Positions 1 to 11,907 of a stretch of 64,000 nt of DNA are shown here, one piece after another. The stretch is from positions 73,161,209 to 73,225,208 of the forward strand of contig NC_090022.1 in NCBI RefSeq assembly GCF_037176765.1, given 5' to 3'. The stretch is from Anolis sagrei (Eukaryota; Chordata; Lepidosauria; Squamata; Anolidae). Position numbers and translations under genes: made by a program. Within the stretch, counting starts at the first letter, position 1; the number at the start of each line of letters is the position of its first letter. The notes beneath the pieces were generated by a model, which was not told where the DNA came from, searched no databases, and saw only the letters and a list, made by a program, of their open reading frames with translations.

Positions 1-880
1 AACTAAAGCAGGCAGCTACCTGGAGCTTTAATCTCTTGAAGACCAAAGTTTGATGAGCTGTTATTTATTTTGCCTTGGAATGCTTGATTGTTAAAAAGTA
101 TAAATAACTGACCTGTAGGGAACAACTGAATTAAGTTGGTGATAAGAGAGAATTTTTTAAACTCTTTGCTCCACTCTGTCATGTATTTGGAAGCAAAAAG
201 TGTCAGCAAAGTCAAAGTCAAGTAAGGCCAGGCCACCAGATGAAACCTATGCCAATCATGCATATAAAGATAGATTTTTCTCAACAGCAGAAGTATTTTG
301 GAGGGGTGCAGGATACTTTGAGAGCTGGTATGTGTCATGTGGGGGATTCAAGTGTCACACTGACCCTGATTCAATGGCTACATGTAGTTCATTGTCCAGT
401 ACATGATTCTTATTCTGATTAAAGCCAGAAAAGGTCTCATAGCATAGAACAGAAAAGATGAAGACAAGAGGCTATATCAGGAACATTAGATTGAAGCAGC
501 TGGGAAAGGGTCCACCAAAATTATATCAACATATTTCTCATACAAATTACCATGATATAAAAGTTGGACTGCCCCTGCCAAGGTCTGTGCAAACCACTTT
601 TGTTTGCCCTCTCTTTGGGTTTCCGTCTTTCAATGGTAGTATCTCAACACTACTGCAATTTTTTACTGCAGGCATTCAAGGCAGAGGCAGGTAAACAAGT
701 CCTTTTATTCAACCCCCCCTCCCAATACACACATAAAGCCATCAAAACCGAGCACAATTACTCCTCTGATACAAAAAAACAAGCCCTGAGCGGTCAGTAG
801 TGTGTAATATGCAAAAGCACTAAGGAAATAGGCAACATGAGAAACTCATTAATTTGGATAGCATGATGAATGGTTTATCA
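1..880. other. Unannotated stretch left of the first TAS2R pseudogene
   Basis: No gene could be recognised here. Short open frames on both strands show no family signature, codon bias or splice context that would support coding. The stretch probably contains old degraded interspersed repeats. Its last ~60 bases (from about 820) begin to resemble the upstream flank of the receptor genes further right. Confidence 0.4.
822..880 (+). promoter_or_regulatory. Conserved TAS2R upstream block (subtype shared with gene 2)
   Basis: Reading from about 822, the words GGAAATAGG, CTCATTAATTTG, GGATAGC and GATGAAT occur in the same order as upstream of the intact receptor at 18697 (about 18535-18573: GGAAATGGG, CTCCATTAATTTG, GAATAATGC, GATGAAT). 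The conservation across paralogues suggests a retained proximal promoter, or simply duplication that carried the flank along. Promoter activity is an inference; here it precedes a dead gene. Confidence 0.4.
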
Positions 881-997
881 ACATGAAATGGACAGTGGAG
901 GTCTGCAATATGCATTTTCTGTCTCTGCTCAGCAATCTTGGTTAAATAAATAGAGCCTTGCACAGCATCCTCTGCAAGAATCAGAAGGTCAGGAGAT

Positions 998-1967
998 ATG
1001 TCTTCTGCCGAGTACATTACTTTTTTGGTAACTACAGCTGTGTTGAACATCAGCGGGCTAATTTCTAATGGCTTTATTGTTACTGTGATGATCACTACAT
1101 GGACTAAATGCAGGAGACTTGCATCCAGTGAAGAGGTCCTTCTAAGTCTGGGTCTGTCCAATTTGTGTGTGGCAATTATCTTTAGTGTGTATTGTTTCAG
1201 TTTTACAACTTTATCCAGTTACAGTATCAGGAGAGAATGCCTCTAGAACATGGCCATATAGCCCGAAAAAACCTACAACTATCCAGTTACAGTTAGAAAC
1301 ATTTCCAGACATGGTTCTCCTTTTTTGCCTTTGCTGTGATATTCAGGTATTGGTTCATTGCTTTGCTTCTTCTACTGAATCAAGATTGTGAACAGCACCC
1401 ACACTTTCTTCCTTTGGTGCAAGCTGAGGATATCATGGTTAATACCCCGACTTCTGGTGGGATCTATTATTATCTCCTTGTTTGCTTTCATTGTGACTTT
1501 CAGTTTTATGTATATCCCACCACCCGCAGCCAATGCTACAACTGTGACCCAAGGAAAGTTACATAACAAAGCTGTCAGAGCTGTGGTTGTGTTCTTTTTA
1601 ACGGTTGGATCTGCTTGTCCCTTCCTTTTGGTTTTATTGTGCTCCATTTTAGTTGTTGCCTCACTCTGTGGACACATCTGTCAAATGACAGGCAAAGAAT
1701 TCCAATTCAGGAGTTTCCAGGCAAAAGCTCATATCCAGGCAGCTCGTACAGTGCTCTCTCTGCTATTACTTTTTCTTTCGTTTTTTTGTGGCACAGACTT
1801 TTTCCTTGACTAGAACCAAAAGGCATGATGAGTATCTTCTTCCAGTACTGTTGGCGGTATACTCTCCTGCTCAGGCTGCTATTCTGGTGTTGAATAACCC
1901 CAAATTAAAGCAAGCATTAGCCATGATGGTTCAAAGAACAGTCTTAATATTTGAGGAGAAAAGTTAA
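998..1967 (+). pseudogene. TAS2R bitter taste receptor pseudogene A
   Basis: This is a decayed class T2R receptor. An ATG at 998 opens a frame with the family TM1 words NISGLISNGFIVTV and TKCRRLASSEEVLLSLGLSN (TM1, first intracellular loop, TM2). TM3-TM4 (CKLRISWLIPRLLVGS), a glycosylable second extracellular loop (NAT), TM5, ICL3 (FQAKAHIQAARTVLS) and TM6 follow in a second frame to about 1812. TM7 (SPAQAAILVLNNPKLKQAL) follows in another frame and ends at a stop near 1967. At least three frame changes or stops, plus a short Penelope insertion at 1226-1279 in the first extracellular loop region, kill it. The TM7 tail (KLKQALAMMVQRT) closely matches pseudogene C at 8891, so the two are sister copies. 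Confidence 0.9.
1212..1293 (+). mobile_element. 54-bp Penelope-like fragment with 14-bp target duplication inside TAS2R pseudogene A
   Basis: Positions 1226-1279 match the end segment of the Penelope-like repeat seen at 35922-35970 (words GGAGAGAATGCC, CTAGAACATGGCCATATAGCC). They are flanked by the perfect direct repeat TATCCAGTTACAGT at 1212-1225 and 1280-1293, which is the target-site duplication. Joining the flanks restores contiguous receptor sequence. The inserted piece begins essentially at the point where the hammerhead-like motif of the family would cut (after GTC). Confidence 0.8.
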
Positions 1968-1974
1968 TGTAATG

Positions 1975-2184
1975 TTTCATGGTTCATTTTATCTGGCAAA
2001 GATCAGATTTTGGACAATGGATATAAGCAGAGATGAAGCTTTCTTTGTTTGTACAGTGATGATAGTGGACTCCACAGCTCCGTCTTCCAGCTTCCTTTTA
2101 ATAAACTCCAAAATCAAACAGACATTTACCTATATGTTTTTTAAAAAATTCCATTATAACAAAAGCAGGAGAACAAGAAGATGA
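1975..2184 (+). pseudogene. TAS2R C-terminal fragment B
   Basis: A frame running to a stop at 2184 contains FYLAKIRF, then a TM7-like segment and LINSKIKQTFTYMF. This matches the end of TM6, TM7 and the short tail of intact receptors (FYLAETF ... LVNPKLKQAATCIF in the 26543 gene). No TM1-TM5 sequence is attached: it lies directly behind the stop of pseudogene A, so it is the leftover 3' end of a separate tandem copy. The SPAQAA motif has decayed to STAPSS. Confidence 0.65.
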
Positions 2185-3600
2185 AAAAACAAAAGACAGC
2201 CAAGTTAGTGAAAGGTTTCCATAAAGGCTGACTAAATATCCAAATGTAAATCTATTTGTAGGTTTTACCTTCAAAAATGCAAATGTTTTCAAATCAAGTG
2301 TTCACATCCTTTATTTTGACATGATTCATTTTATAACTTTTTTACAGTTGAAAATTTTCAAAAACTTAAAAAAAGAGTTGACATTGGAGGAAAAACTGGA
2401 CTGGGTATCATGAAGAGGGCTTTACTATTCCCATAGTCATGACTGGATTACATTTCTTTTATACCTGATAGTGATATGATATTTCCTTTGATGCAATAAT
2501 AAGCTAATAAAAGATGTGTGTGTGATTTGGATCAGGGCATAACAGGAGCAAAATACCAAAAGCCTTTCCCATTCTATATCCCTATATAATTCAGGATAAT
2601 AATCAACTTATGCTTTTGGTAAATTCCACTGTTGACAAATTCCTCCATTGTAGTCAAATTGGGTTATTTCCTTTAAAATGGCTTCTGATGTTTTTAGTTG
2701 AAAATGTATTTTATGCATTTATGTAAATGTACTTGTGTTTTTAAAACCTTTGTATGCCACTTTGAATCCCACATGTGAGAAAAGCAGGATAAAAATGAAG
2801 AAGAAGAATAGTTATTGTCAAAAATAATAAACACATCCCAAACTTTCTAAAAGCTGATCAAAGATTTTTTTAAAAAATCAGCATAGCCATCTTGTCTATC
2901 TCAACTGAGCTTTCAAATACAGTATTTGAATGTGGGTTTATCTGCAGAAATACATACACAGAAGGGGTGGATGGGATGGGGAGGTAAACCCCTTTGGAAA
3001 CTTTTCTGCCATGAATTTTGTCCCCCTCCCATTTTCCCATTTCCAAAGGCCTGAGATTTTCTGCTTACTGCTTACTTGTAATTTTATTACAGTTTATTGA
3101 ACAATCATTCTCCCACATATGCTGGAACGAGGGGTGCATGGCCACACTCACATTTCCTCAATGAATCATTGGGACAGGAGGTGGGAAGGGGATCAATCAG
3201 TTGTTATCACCAGCAACCTCTGTTGCTCAGTGTTTCATTGGTGCTTTTAATTGGTTTTATGTATTTATTTGATTATAACCCTGTCATTTCTAGAGTTGAA
3301 TTTTCCTGGATGATGGAACATGGCAGGAAAGCTATCCAATTTGAGTGTGGATGTGCTGTCAAGCATGGCAAACACCCACCCCTCCATGATTTATAGTTTC
3401 CTCAAGAGCAAGAGGACATTAATATGAATGTTTATATTTTTCCCCATTTTTGCTGCTATATCACTATTTTGATCTAGAAGAATGCCAGCAGGCAACTCAC
3501 AGCAGCTCCTGACCCCTTAGATATTGTTTCAACCCTTAATAAAATGTATCTACATTTTCTTATGTCTACTTTATATCCTTGCCTCTCTGTCTGTTCTATA
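2185..3600. other. Repeat-poor intergenic stretch
   Basis: No gene is recognised. The only identifiable piece is a short LINE/SINE-type 3' tail around 2745-2815 (TGTATGCCACTTTGAATCCC followed by A-rich GAAG repeats), the form that ends L2/CR1-group elements in lizards. Confidence 0.4.
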
Positions 3601-3746
3601 TAAAGTATATGGAATGTATCCTGACAAGCACAGGAGATCATCACCTCTGCCTGATCTGGCAGGGGACTACGTTAGTACAGGAATGTCCAGCTGTGCTCTG
3701 GGGGAGTTCCCAACCCCAGCAGATCGCCTCACCATTGTGCATGGAC

Positions 3747-4334
3747 AATAAGGATGTACGCTTTGCAGGTGTGTGTACAGATCATCAGCCCCCTGGAGCT
3801 AAGAGATCACTAACCATAAAGACAAGGACTCGCAATATACATCCAAGTCTGGACCGTGATGATGGAGATCATCGCCCTGTGTTTCAAAGACTCCAAACAC
3901 TTGATTATCATAATCCCATCTTTATAATCCAAAACTGGACTATTGTGCTAGTCAGAAGCCCCTGTAATCCATCCTAAAATGGTCACAGGAATTTCCTGGG
4001 TCATCCCCTCCCAGAAGGGCACCCCCCCCCCCACAGCTGATTAGGCTGCCAGAAATCAACCATGACCATTCCCTCCCAGCTAGAACCAGTGACGTCAGTG
4101 GAGCCCAGTCAATCAGAAAGCAAGCCCAGGCTGGTCCCTCCTCTCAGCCAATCTGGGGAGGGAGTGGTCAGCTTGAATGGAAACTGAAATTGCTTAAAAA
4201 TCCATGCTGTCTGTATTCCTGTTTAGGCTTCTACATTTTGGCATCAGCTGTACATGCATCCTCTCTGGCCTGATTGAATAAACCTCTGTTGCTTGTCTTC
4301 ACCTGTTGTGTGTGTTCTCTGATCTGAAACTTCA
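3747..4334 (+). mobile_element. Probable solo LTR fossil (retrovirus-like), approximate limits
   Basis: This block has LTR-like organisation: CCAAT-type boxes around 4110-4155, a promoter-proximal AT-rich segment around 4195, and a polyadenylation signal AATAAA at about 4278, followed by a GT-rich stretch. No internal coding region adjoins it, so it reads as an isolated LTR. A GGATGT word occurs at both proposed edges but is too short to prove the limits. The family is not identified. It looks old and is certainly non-coding. Confidence 0.35.
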
Positions 4335-4339
4335 GGATG

Positions 4340-6510
4340 TTAGTATAATGCTCACCAGGGACATATCCTCTTATCTGAGATCCATAGCTCTAATTTTGAC
4401 TTCAGATGGGCAGTAACAATGACAGAAAAACAGGAGAGACTATTGGCTCTTATTGATAAGCATCCTCGGAAGGAAAAGAACAACGTATCTGATGTAGTGG
4501 TCTGGCCAAAAATAACCTGATTCATTGAACACACGGAGGATGGTAGAAATGCTTATTTATATTAATGTGACTTTGGATGCAGGAAATCTGTGGCTTTCAA
4601 AGCCAATTTCAGTTCTGATTACAATGGCTCAGTGTGGAATAAGTGCAGATTTGCCATATTCCTCAAATCCTGGTAGCTAATTTTCATATTATGCAAAGCA
4701 TTATGATTATTCATACTATGCATCCTGTGTATGCAAATTCAGTACAGTAACCATTCCATTTTATTTATCCTTGCTATCATTCCTTACAGTAACTATTCTT
4801 CTGAAAGAACCAGTAGAATAATGTTTGTAGTGCTGGACATGAAATAGTAATATAAATTCAAATTCTTGTTTGGTCATAGATTAACAAAAGGAGATTTAAA
4901 AGGTGGAAGTAAGAGAGTGGTGAAGAGAGCTGGGTGAGAGACAGGACATAGGTTGGAATAGAAGGAGTGTTTAGAGTCATTGGATTTAATGGAAGTGAGT
5001 TTAAAGGTAGTCGAGTTTTCTTTCTTGGAAAGGCAGCCATCTTTTAAATGTGCTCCATCAAATCAAATGGCTCCAACCAATCCTTCTACTCAAACTTCTA
5101 CCCAGCCAGAATTGTCACCCTCATATTCCAAGGTAACCTAGCTGTTGGCTGAAAAAGAAAACCTGGGAAAAACATCTTTCTTCACTTCCCCACAATTAAA
5201 GGGAGTCTCTTGTATTCTTGGGATTGCTTGGAAGTGAAGTTTCACCAGGTTGCCTAGGCTATGCTACACTCCCTGCACCCATAAGGCCTGGACTTCTTTG
5301 CTTGCCTCTTTCCCCCTCTTATGGGTTCTGGCTCTCCAATTGTATGCCTGCAGTCTAGTGACTGGAGCCTGTGGTATGGGATGTCATGGGCCTAAGCTTA
5401 GTGCTCTCCTCCTTCTTCCTGTGGTCTCACACATCTTTGTTGCAGCTGCTGCGACAACACTGATACCTTTTCCCAAAGAAGAAATCCAGGAGCTGTCATT
5501 TCTTTTTTGCTCTGGGGCACACTGGCAATGAATTATATTGTTGCTACGGCTTCTTTTCTTTTTCCATGTATGTTTCTTTTCCCCGAAAGCATTGATTGGA
5601 ATAGAAGCAAAACTACGGAAGCCAGGGAGGGTCCAGAAGCAATTCTTTTCTTTGCACTCTGGTTATATACAAAATTTGGAATCTGAGTCTTTGCTTGTCT
5701 TTAATGTACTTTTGAGTAATATCGTTTAGGAGCAAACACCATAAACCACTTTCCAGGGAATAAGTATTAAACACACTAAAGAATATTTTTGAGTAGGTCT
5801 CTATAAAATCATATGTCCCATATATCTTCAGTCCTATAGGCACTATCCTAGAAGTAATCCCTATTCAACTCAGGCCCCATCTATCCTGCACTAAAATGTG
5901 GTATAGGGGGTGCATTATCATGAGGCATCCAAACGATACCTTATGATAATGCACATTAACATGGAATAAACCTAGAAATCTATATTTATTCCAAATTAAA
6001 ATAACTCCAAAGGTCCAAACATTTCAGTAAGGTCTGGATCTTTGCAAGTGTGGGGCTGTGGAGACTGCTCCTAAGATCGCCATTCACAATCTCAAGATAA
6101 GTCTCCACAGCGACTCTGCCTCTATAGGTGCAAGCAGCCAACAAAGGAGGGATGGCAGTGCCGGCCTGCCCTCCCTCTCCCCCTTCCTTCATTGCACCTG
6201 TAAATGACATAAACAGAGCTTTTGAGGAGAAATTCCCCGTTTCCTCTCAAAAACTCCATTAATCTTTTAGAGACATCAGAGAGGAAGGATCAACTTTGAA
6301 AGTACAGTGCAGGAAGATTCACAGCCTTTTCCCGACTTATCAAAGGATTTACCAGTACGGTTCTTGAGCCTTTGAAACACCGAAGTCTTTAAATGTCACA
6401 GATTTCATTTTGACTCTTATCACACAGTTCCCAAACCTACTATATCTCCTTTCTTGAGGCCTAAAAATATGGTGTCGTAGAACTATCGATAGCCTAATTA
6501 TCAGTGACAT
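4340..6510. other. Intergenic stretch without recognisable genes
   Basis: Short open frames on both strands show no family resemblance. Around 5870-5960 a piece resembles the ends of short inverted-repeat elements common in lizards (GCATTATCATGAGG with a partial inverted partner near 5940), but its borders cannot be set. The remainder is unassigned. Confidence 0.35.
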
Positions 6511-6516
6511 TTCCAT

Positions 6517-6588
6517 CTTATGGAAACATATAACCAGATAACTCTGCCCCTTTGCATGACTTTACATTCAGTTCCAACATATATAAAG
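6517..6588 (+). promoter_or_regulatory. Orphan TAS2R-type upstream block
   Basis: CTTATGGAAAC, then GATAACT, CCTTTGCATGA, GTTCCA and the TATA-like ATATATAAAG occur in the same order and similar spacing as the blocks upstream of pseudogene C (8705-8789) and gene 3 (26405-26470). No receptor frame follows within the next 2 kb, so either a receptor was lost or this element escaped with a duplication. The TTTGCAT core differs by one base from the POU octamer; in mammals POU2F3 is required for type II taste cells. The link to this site is inference. Confidence 0.45.
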
Positions 6589-6599
6589 CATCCTGAGCC

Positions 6600-7575
6600 C
6601 TTCTCTCTGTACTCAACTGTAGCTGTCAATTTTGCCAACTTTTCCTCTTTCCAGAGTCAATATTAGAATTTCTTATGCAAACATTAATCTCTTTGGCTGC
6701 CCAGTGATGTTTCATTTCCATCTTCTTAAACAAACACATTTAGCCATCACCAGTGATATGGAAACAAGTAACAGAAGAGCCCCATTAAATTTGCATTGTA
6801 TAATGTTCTGTTCCTAATACATTTTTTCTGCCTAAATTCCAATATAATTCAGAATGTGACCTTTACACCTGCTAGAATGAATGGGAGTTTTCTCCCATTT
6901 TTGCTTATTTGGTCCTGGTGAGCTTCATCTTTGATGGTTTTAAAGTGACCACATTGACATCTATGACTTTAGAGCTGTGTGTCTGTGTGTGTGTGATTTT
7001 TTATTGGTATAATATTTTTACTACAATATTATAAAATGGTGGTAATTGGAAAAGAAAGGATCAGTAGGAAAGACTGGTAGGTGGGACTACCCTCTGGGGG
7101 AGGGGAATATAAGGTATAGAATAGGGTGGAATGTGGACAATTTGGATTTTGGAATATTTCAGATTTTGGAATTCTGAATAAGGGATGCTCAACCTGTATA
7201 GGGTTTTTATGCATTTCCTCCCTGTTGCATAATTTTATCCTATTAAAAGTGCATTTGTACAGAACCCAAATGCCTCCCCTTCACATTATGTGCAGATGCA
7301 TTTTCTTTGTAATCAAAGCAAAATGTCTTTCCATCTTTCCTGGATGCATTATTCATCTGAGGTACATAGTGTACGAGTGATATTTTTGCAGGAATGGAAA
7401 AGAACATCATATTATAGACAAAACAGCCTTTTGTTCTAAAAACAGGGATGCAAATTGAATGTGGATATAGTTACCACCACCACCATATATATGGAACATA
7501 AATTTTCATGCCCTGTCTGTAAACAACATTATACAAAGTAGGTTATAAAAACAGCAGGATTGAAAGTGTCTGTAT
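6600..7575. other. Intergenic stretch behind the orphan promoter block
   Basis: No receptor remnant was recognisable in any frame, although a receptor would be expected within about 150 bases of the block at 6517-6588. Contains a short GT repeat near 6977-6994. Confidence 0.4.
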
Positions 7576-7580
7576 ATATA

Positions 7581-7969
7581 CAGTAGAGTCTTGCTTATCC
7601 AACATAAATGGGCCAGCAGAATATTGGATAAGCCAAAATGTTGTATAATAAGGAGGGATTAAGGAAAACCTTTTTTTTCTTGCAGCAACCACTGTTTGTT
7701 TTTTTGGCAGCAATACGCAACGGGCCTCTCCATGCACCAAGCATCCGCAGGAAGGGGCGAGATGCAGAGGGTGCAGGCCAGACATTGTGCCTGATGGGAA
7801 AAGTCTGTGCCAGCTGTGTCTTGCCACTCCCGGCATGCGCCCGGCACACAGAGAGGCCCACTGAGTGTTGCCGCCTAGAGAAACAGCTGTGGATCCATGC
7901 GGGAAGCAGACTGCATCGGATAATACAAAATGTCGGATAAGCGAAGGGTGAATAAGTGAGACTCTACTG
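7581..7969 (+). mobile_element. pogo/Tigger-like non-autonomous DNA transposon
   Basis: The element starts CAGTAGAGTCTTGCTTATCC and ends with the inverted counterpart ...TAAGTGAGACTCTACTG, with TA dinucleotides on both sides (7579-7580 and 7970-7971), the target duplication of the mariner/pogo superfamily. It is 389 bp, too short for a transposase. GC-rich interior sequence gives several spurious open frames on both strands, none of them a known protein. Confidence 0.85.
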
Positions 7970-8334
7970 TATTTAAATCACACTTACTCAGAATAATCTA
8001 GAAAATGAGGGTTTTTGACTCTCGTAAGGAGAAGAAATGAACATGTTTGATTTTATGGGAACACAATGAGGTACTGAAAAAGTGAAGTCAGTTTTAGTAA
8101 CAGCAGACAACCAGTGCATGCAAGGAAACATCTGGGAGCTAACAGTAATTGTGCTGCCACATATTAAGCAGCTGTCTACAGGATAGGGTAGGAAACTGAC
8201 CCCTGCAAAGCTGAGAGGATGGTTTGTGTTTCTCCTTGCTTCTGAGTGTTCTTTTGTTCAAACAGCGCTTATCTCCACTTTCTTGTCAGCTTCCTCCAGA
8301 AGAGCAAAATTAAGGACATCCAGAAGATGCTGTT

Positions 8335-8600
8335 TTTGTTTATTTGTTCAGTTGCTTCCAACTCTTTGTGACCTCCTGGACCAGCCCATGTCAGAGCTCC
8401 CTGTCAGCCATCACCACCCCCAGCTTCAGAGTCAAGCCAGTCACTTCAAGGATACCATCCATCCATATTACCCTTGGTTGGCCCCTCTTCCCTTTCCCTT
8501 CAATTTTCCCCGGCACCATTGTCTTCTCCAAGCTTTCCTGTCTTCCCATTATGTGGTCAAAGTACTTCATCTTTGCCTCTAATATCCAGAGGATAGCCTG
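8335..8600 (-). mobile_element. RTE-BovB LINE 3' fragment
   Basis: On the minus strand this encodes the C-terminal end of the BovB reverse-transcriptase ORF: a Q.LEKTMVPGKIEGKGKRG run followed by WMDGILEVTGLT, ending near the 3' tail at 8340. The longer copy at 22125-22560 confirms the assignment. It is 5'-truncated and contains frame breaks. Confidence 0.8.
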
Positions 8601-8704
8601 AATAAAATGTAATTTATGCACTGATAAAACCAAGCACCACCTGTGATTTACAGAATCCATAGATCATCTGTCTAACCTGAATTTGCATAATTGTTTAAGA
8701 TAAC

Positions 8705-8789
8705 CATTATGGAAATGGGTAATGGGAGAACTGCATCCTTTTGCATAATTTGAATAGCTCACTATTTTAATTCCAGATCTATTAAAAGG
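8705..8789 (+). promoter_or_regulatory. Conserved TAS2R upstream block before pseudogene C
   Basis: CATTATGGAAATG, CTTTTGCATAAT, AATTCCA and ATTAAAAGG occur in the order and spacing found upstream of gene 3 at 26405-26470. It sits about 100-180 bp before the receptor ATG. The octamer-like TTTGCAT and TATA-like ATTAAAA suggest a core promoter with a POU-type site; function is inferred only from conservation among paralogues. Confidence 0.5.
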
Positions 8790-8890
8790 TATGCTACTGA
8801 TCTGCTGCCTGCATTTCCTGTCTCAGCTCAATAGCTTTAGTAAAGCAAGTGAAGTCCTCCAGTATTGGAGAATCTGGAAGATTGAGGGAT

Positions 8891-9381
8891 ATGTCCCCTC
8901 TTTAGTTCATTGCTTTTTTGGTAACTACAGTTGTCTTGACCATCAGTGGACTAATCTCCAATGGCTTTATTGTTACAACAATTATCATTTAATTGACCAA
9001 ATTTGGGAGTCTTGCTTCTATTGAACCGCTTTTTCTGAGTTTGAGTCTTTCCAGTTTTGGGACTGAAATTTCCATTTTTCATTGATGATTTCACAATACT
9101 TAGCTTCAAGCAAAACATGGCACTAAAATATTCTTCCCAGAGGTTTTCAAAGAAAAGTTCATATCAAGGCAACTGGGACAGTGCTCTCCTTGATGTTGGT
9201 TTATCTTTCATTTTTTGTGGTACAGACTTTGTCTATGACTACAGATATAACATACACTCAAAAATTCTTTATTTCAGCAGTGATGATGGCATATGCTCCT
9301 GTCCAGGCTGTCAATTTGGTGTTGAATAACTCCAAATTAAAGCAGGCATTAACTGTGATGGTTCAAAGAACAAAGCCTTAA
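8891..9381 (+). pseudogene. TAS2R bitter taste receptor pseudogene C (internally deleted)
   Basis: From an ATG at 8891 the frame gives the TM1 signature LTISGLISNGFIVT and a TM2-like LASIEPLFLSLSLS, interrupted by stops. The sequence then jumps, without TM3-TM5, to ICL3 (VHIKATGTVLSL), TM6 (LSFFVVQTL) and TM7 (AYAPVQAVNLVLNN, KLKQALTVMVQRT) ending in a stop at 9379-9381. About 450 bp corresponding to TM2-TM5 are missing. The tail is near-identical to pseudogene A, showing recent common descent. No signs of function remain. Confidence 0.88.
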
Positions 9382-11760
9382 TTTGTGAGATCCAAAGTTG
9401 ATGCTTGGTTTTTTGTTTTGTAATTAAAAAATTAGTAAAGAAACCCCCCCCCCCACCCCCAAAAAGAAAGAAAGAAAAGAAAAACTAAAATATTATCAAC
9501 AAACAGCATCACAGCCGCGGTTCAATAATCAGCCTCAGGGATTTAGTAAATATATAAAGAAATTGATTAGGTGGCCATAAACTGGTACAGCTTGTTCATA
9601 TATTTATTCCTGGCATGCTTGATTTTCCCCCCGAAATTGACACTGCCAATGCCATAGAGGAAAAGGTGGAACCAGATGAAGACTGATTTGCAAGGAAGAG
9701 AACAAAATGTTTGAGGACCAAACTCAACGTGGTTTTGGATATTTAACTTGCTCAAACATTTTATGAGCACCCTTCACAGCATGGTGGGGCTGAACAAGAT
9801 GATGTATGAGCAACAGCTTTTGTCATGTCTTGGAATGAGTCGTGCTAACTGGAATTACTCCCTACTGCACTAGCTGTTCTCACAGAGAGGAAAACGCTCA
9901 CTGGTGCAAATGATAAAAGTAGCCACTCATACGCAGGTAAGAATCTGATTTCAATGGAGACTGTGACCACAAACTACATCCTTCATCCACCTGATGTTTA
10001 ATATGCTATTTAAATAATGGCATCTAGGGCAGGAAAAACAATACATCCAATTTAAATGGTTCTCTCTGAACATGAACATTCTTTGGGTGGGTTTAGACTG
10101 ACTTTCTGCTTCTTAAATACAGTAGAATTTATGACTGTGCCTTAGAGTTCAATTTCCAAATAGGAAACACAATGGGTGTCCATCCCAAAGAGAAGATGGG
10201 AAAAAAGCTGTCCCAATCTGAATTTGGGCAAATAAAATGTGTGGCCATCAACAAAATTTCAGTGCGGTATAGTACAAATATTTCATCGAATAATAGTCAC
10301 ACTTCCATGCTCCACTTTTGGTGGGAGAAAGTGACTATTATGCAATTTTGACTTTTACACGGTGAAAAAAGCACCATTCAAGGTGGAGGGCAGAGCATGG
10401 GATGCAAACGGTGCTAGTTCCTCGATCTGTCTCTCTGCTGATAATAGGGAAATTTAATTAATTCCTTGTAAAATAACTTAATATCAGCTTGTTGAAAGGC
10501 AATAAACCCTCTGTGAAAAGAACAGAAAGCTTTTACAAGCCTTTTCCTGGCATCTAAAGCAGAGGAGAGACATCAAGCAACCAACCACATTCCTCACTCC
10601 CAGGAATTTAAAGGAGTAGCTGTAGAGAGAGCCATAAGACAACATTACTTACTGAAAAGGTATTGCCAACAGACGTCAAATTGGACTATTTAATGCTACT
10701 CATGAGTGAAATGTATCAATTAAACAATTATCAGAGACCTATGATCTTTAAAAAAGTATGCCAGAAATGAAAGAAAAAGGGGAAACAAGAATTCAAAAAA
10801 TATACAGCCAAACCTTTGGAAGAAGTGGAAGAAATGCTTAAATGATTTGGACTATGTATGGACATTGCCTATGATCAGACAGTTGCAAGAAAGCCAGAAG
10901 ATGAATGCCTGCAGATGGAGAATGACAAGAACAAACCACAGGAGGAAGAGGAAGCGAGAGAAGATCTGGGGAATAAAACATGACAGAAAACAAGGAAGAA
11001 GGAATGGATGCAGACAAGAGCCATGGACAAAAAATCATTTTTTTAAAGATAGCCCTCACGACCAAGGTCTGCTCCCTGTTATATAAGCTAGGTTCTGGTG
11101 CTCCCTTTGCCTGTTCACTTCTTCCCCACCGACTCTCAGTATAGGTTATGCACAGGCAGGCATTAGGGCCTGTGTCCTGCGTGTAATGACTTGACTGTCT
11201 TTTCCACAACATTTTGGCAATTTTTGCATGGGACCTAGATCTGCTTTGTGGCACCTGTGCATCCATTCACAGTCCGTTAGGAATTCCCTAATTGCAGCAA
11301 CAGAGGTTAAATGGAAGTCAAGCTCAGCTTGTGAGCATCTGTTCTTGAATGGCAGAGGACCCATGTAGTGGTTTTTGCCCATGTGGATTCCCATTCCAGA
11401 TGTACTCAGTATGTGGTCCGGATGCATTGGCTTGTATTAGTTGGCAGGTAAGTTGACTGATCTTTGGAATCAAGCTAAGTCTCTTAAGGTAAAATGTCAA
11501 TAAATTATGTTTGCATTCATTTTGTTTGAAGTTGGTCCTCACCACTCAGTCCTTGAGAAGCCAATGTACTTGCCAGTACTAAAATCTTGTTCTATGTTGT
11601 CAAAATACAGTTGACCACAGCAGAACAGTAGTTGGTTTAAGCAGCAGCAAAAATAAACATATGGTCAGCAGTTGTGTCTCAGAACAGTTCAAGTAGCAGT
11701 CAGCAAGACAAGTAAAGTGGATTGCATCAGCAAAGCCTGCAGAAAGCTTTCCATTGATCT
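9382..11760. other. Intergenic stretch, no gene recognised
   Basis: Contains a C-rich run followed by A/G-rich sequence (9444-9490). Open frames of up to 142 codons on the minus strand around 10838-11427 show no recognisable domain, no initiation context and no splice partners. I could not assign repeats here with confidence, so part of it may be old unclassified elements. Confidence 0.4.
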
Positions 11761-11779
11761 TCCTTAAGCCTGTTTATGT

Positions 11780-11800
11780 GATTCCAAGTATGTTAAAAAG
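11780..11800 (+). promoter_or_regulatory. Partial TAS2R core-promoter words upstream of gene 1
   Basis: GATTCCAAGTA followed by TTAAAAAG lies about 110 bp before the ATG of receptor gene 1 and matches the ATTCCA ... ATTAAAA pair before gene 3 and pseudogene C. The distal TATGGAAAT word is not evident here, so only the proximal half is shared. Confidence 0.35.
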
Positions 11801-11907
11801 GACACCACAGACCAGCTACCTACTCTTTAATTCAGCTCAGTCAATGTGGCCATTTGAACAAACACCACTTTATAACAGGGGCTGCAAAAACCAGACCAAC
11901 AGGAGGC

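Noticed and set aside
11854-11907. Upstream ATG for TAS2R gene 1
   Set aside because: Would add 18 non-hydrophobic residues not found in gene 2; the ATG at 11908 matches the family start.
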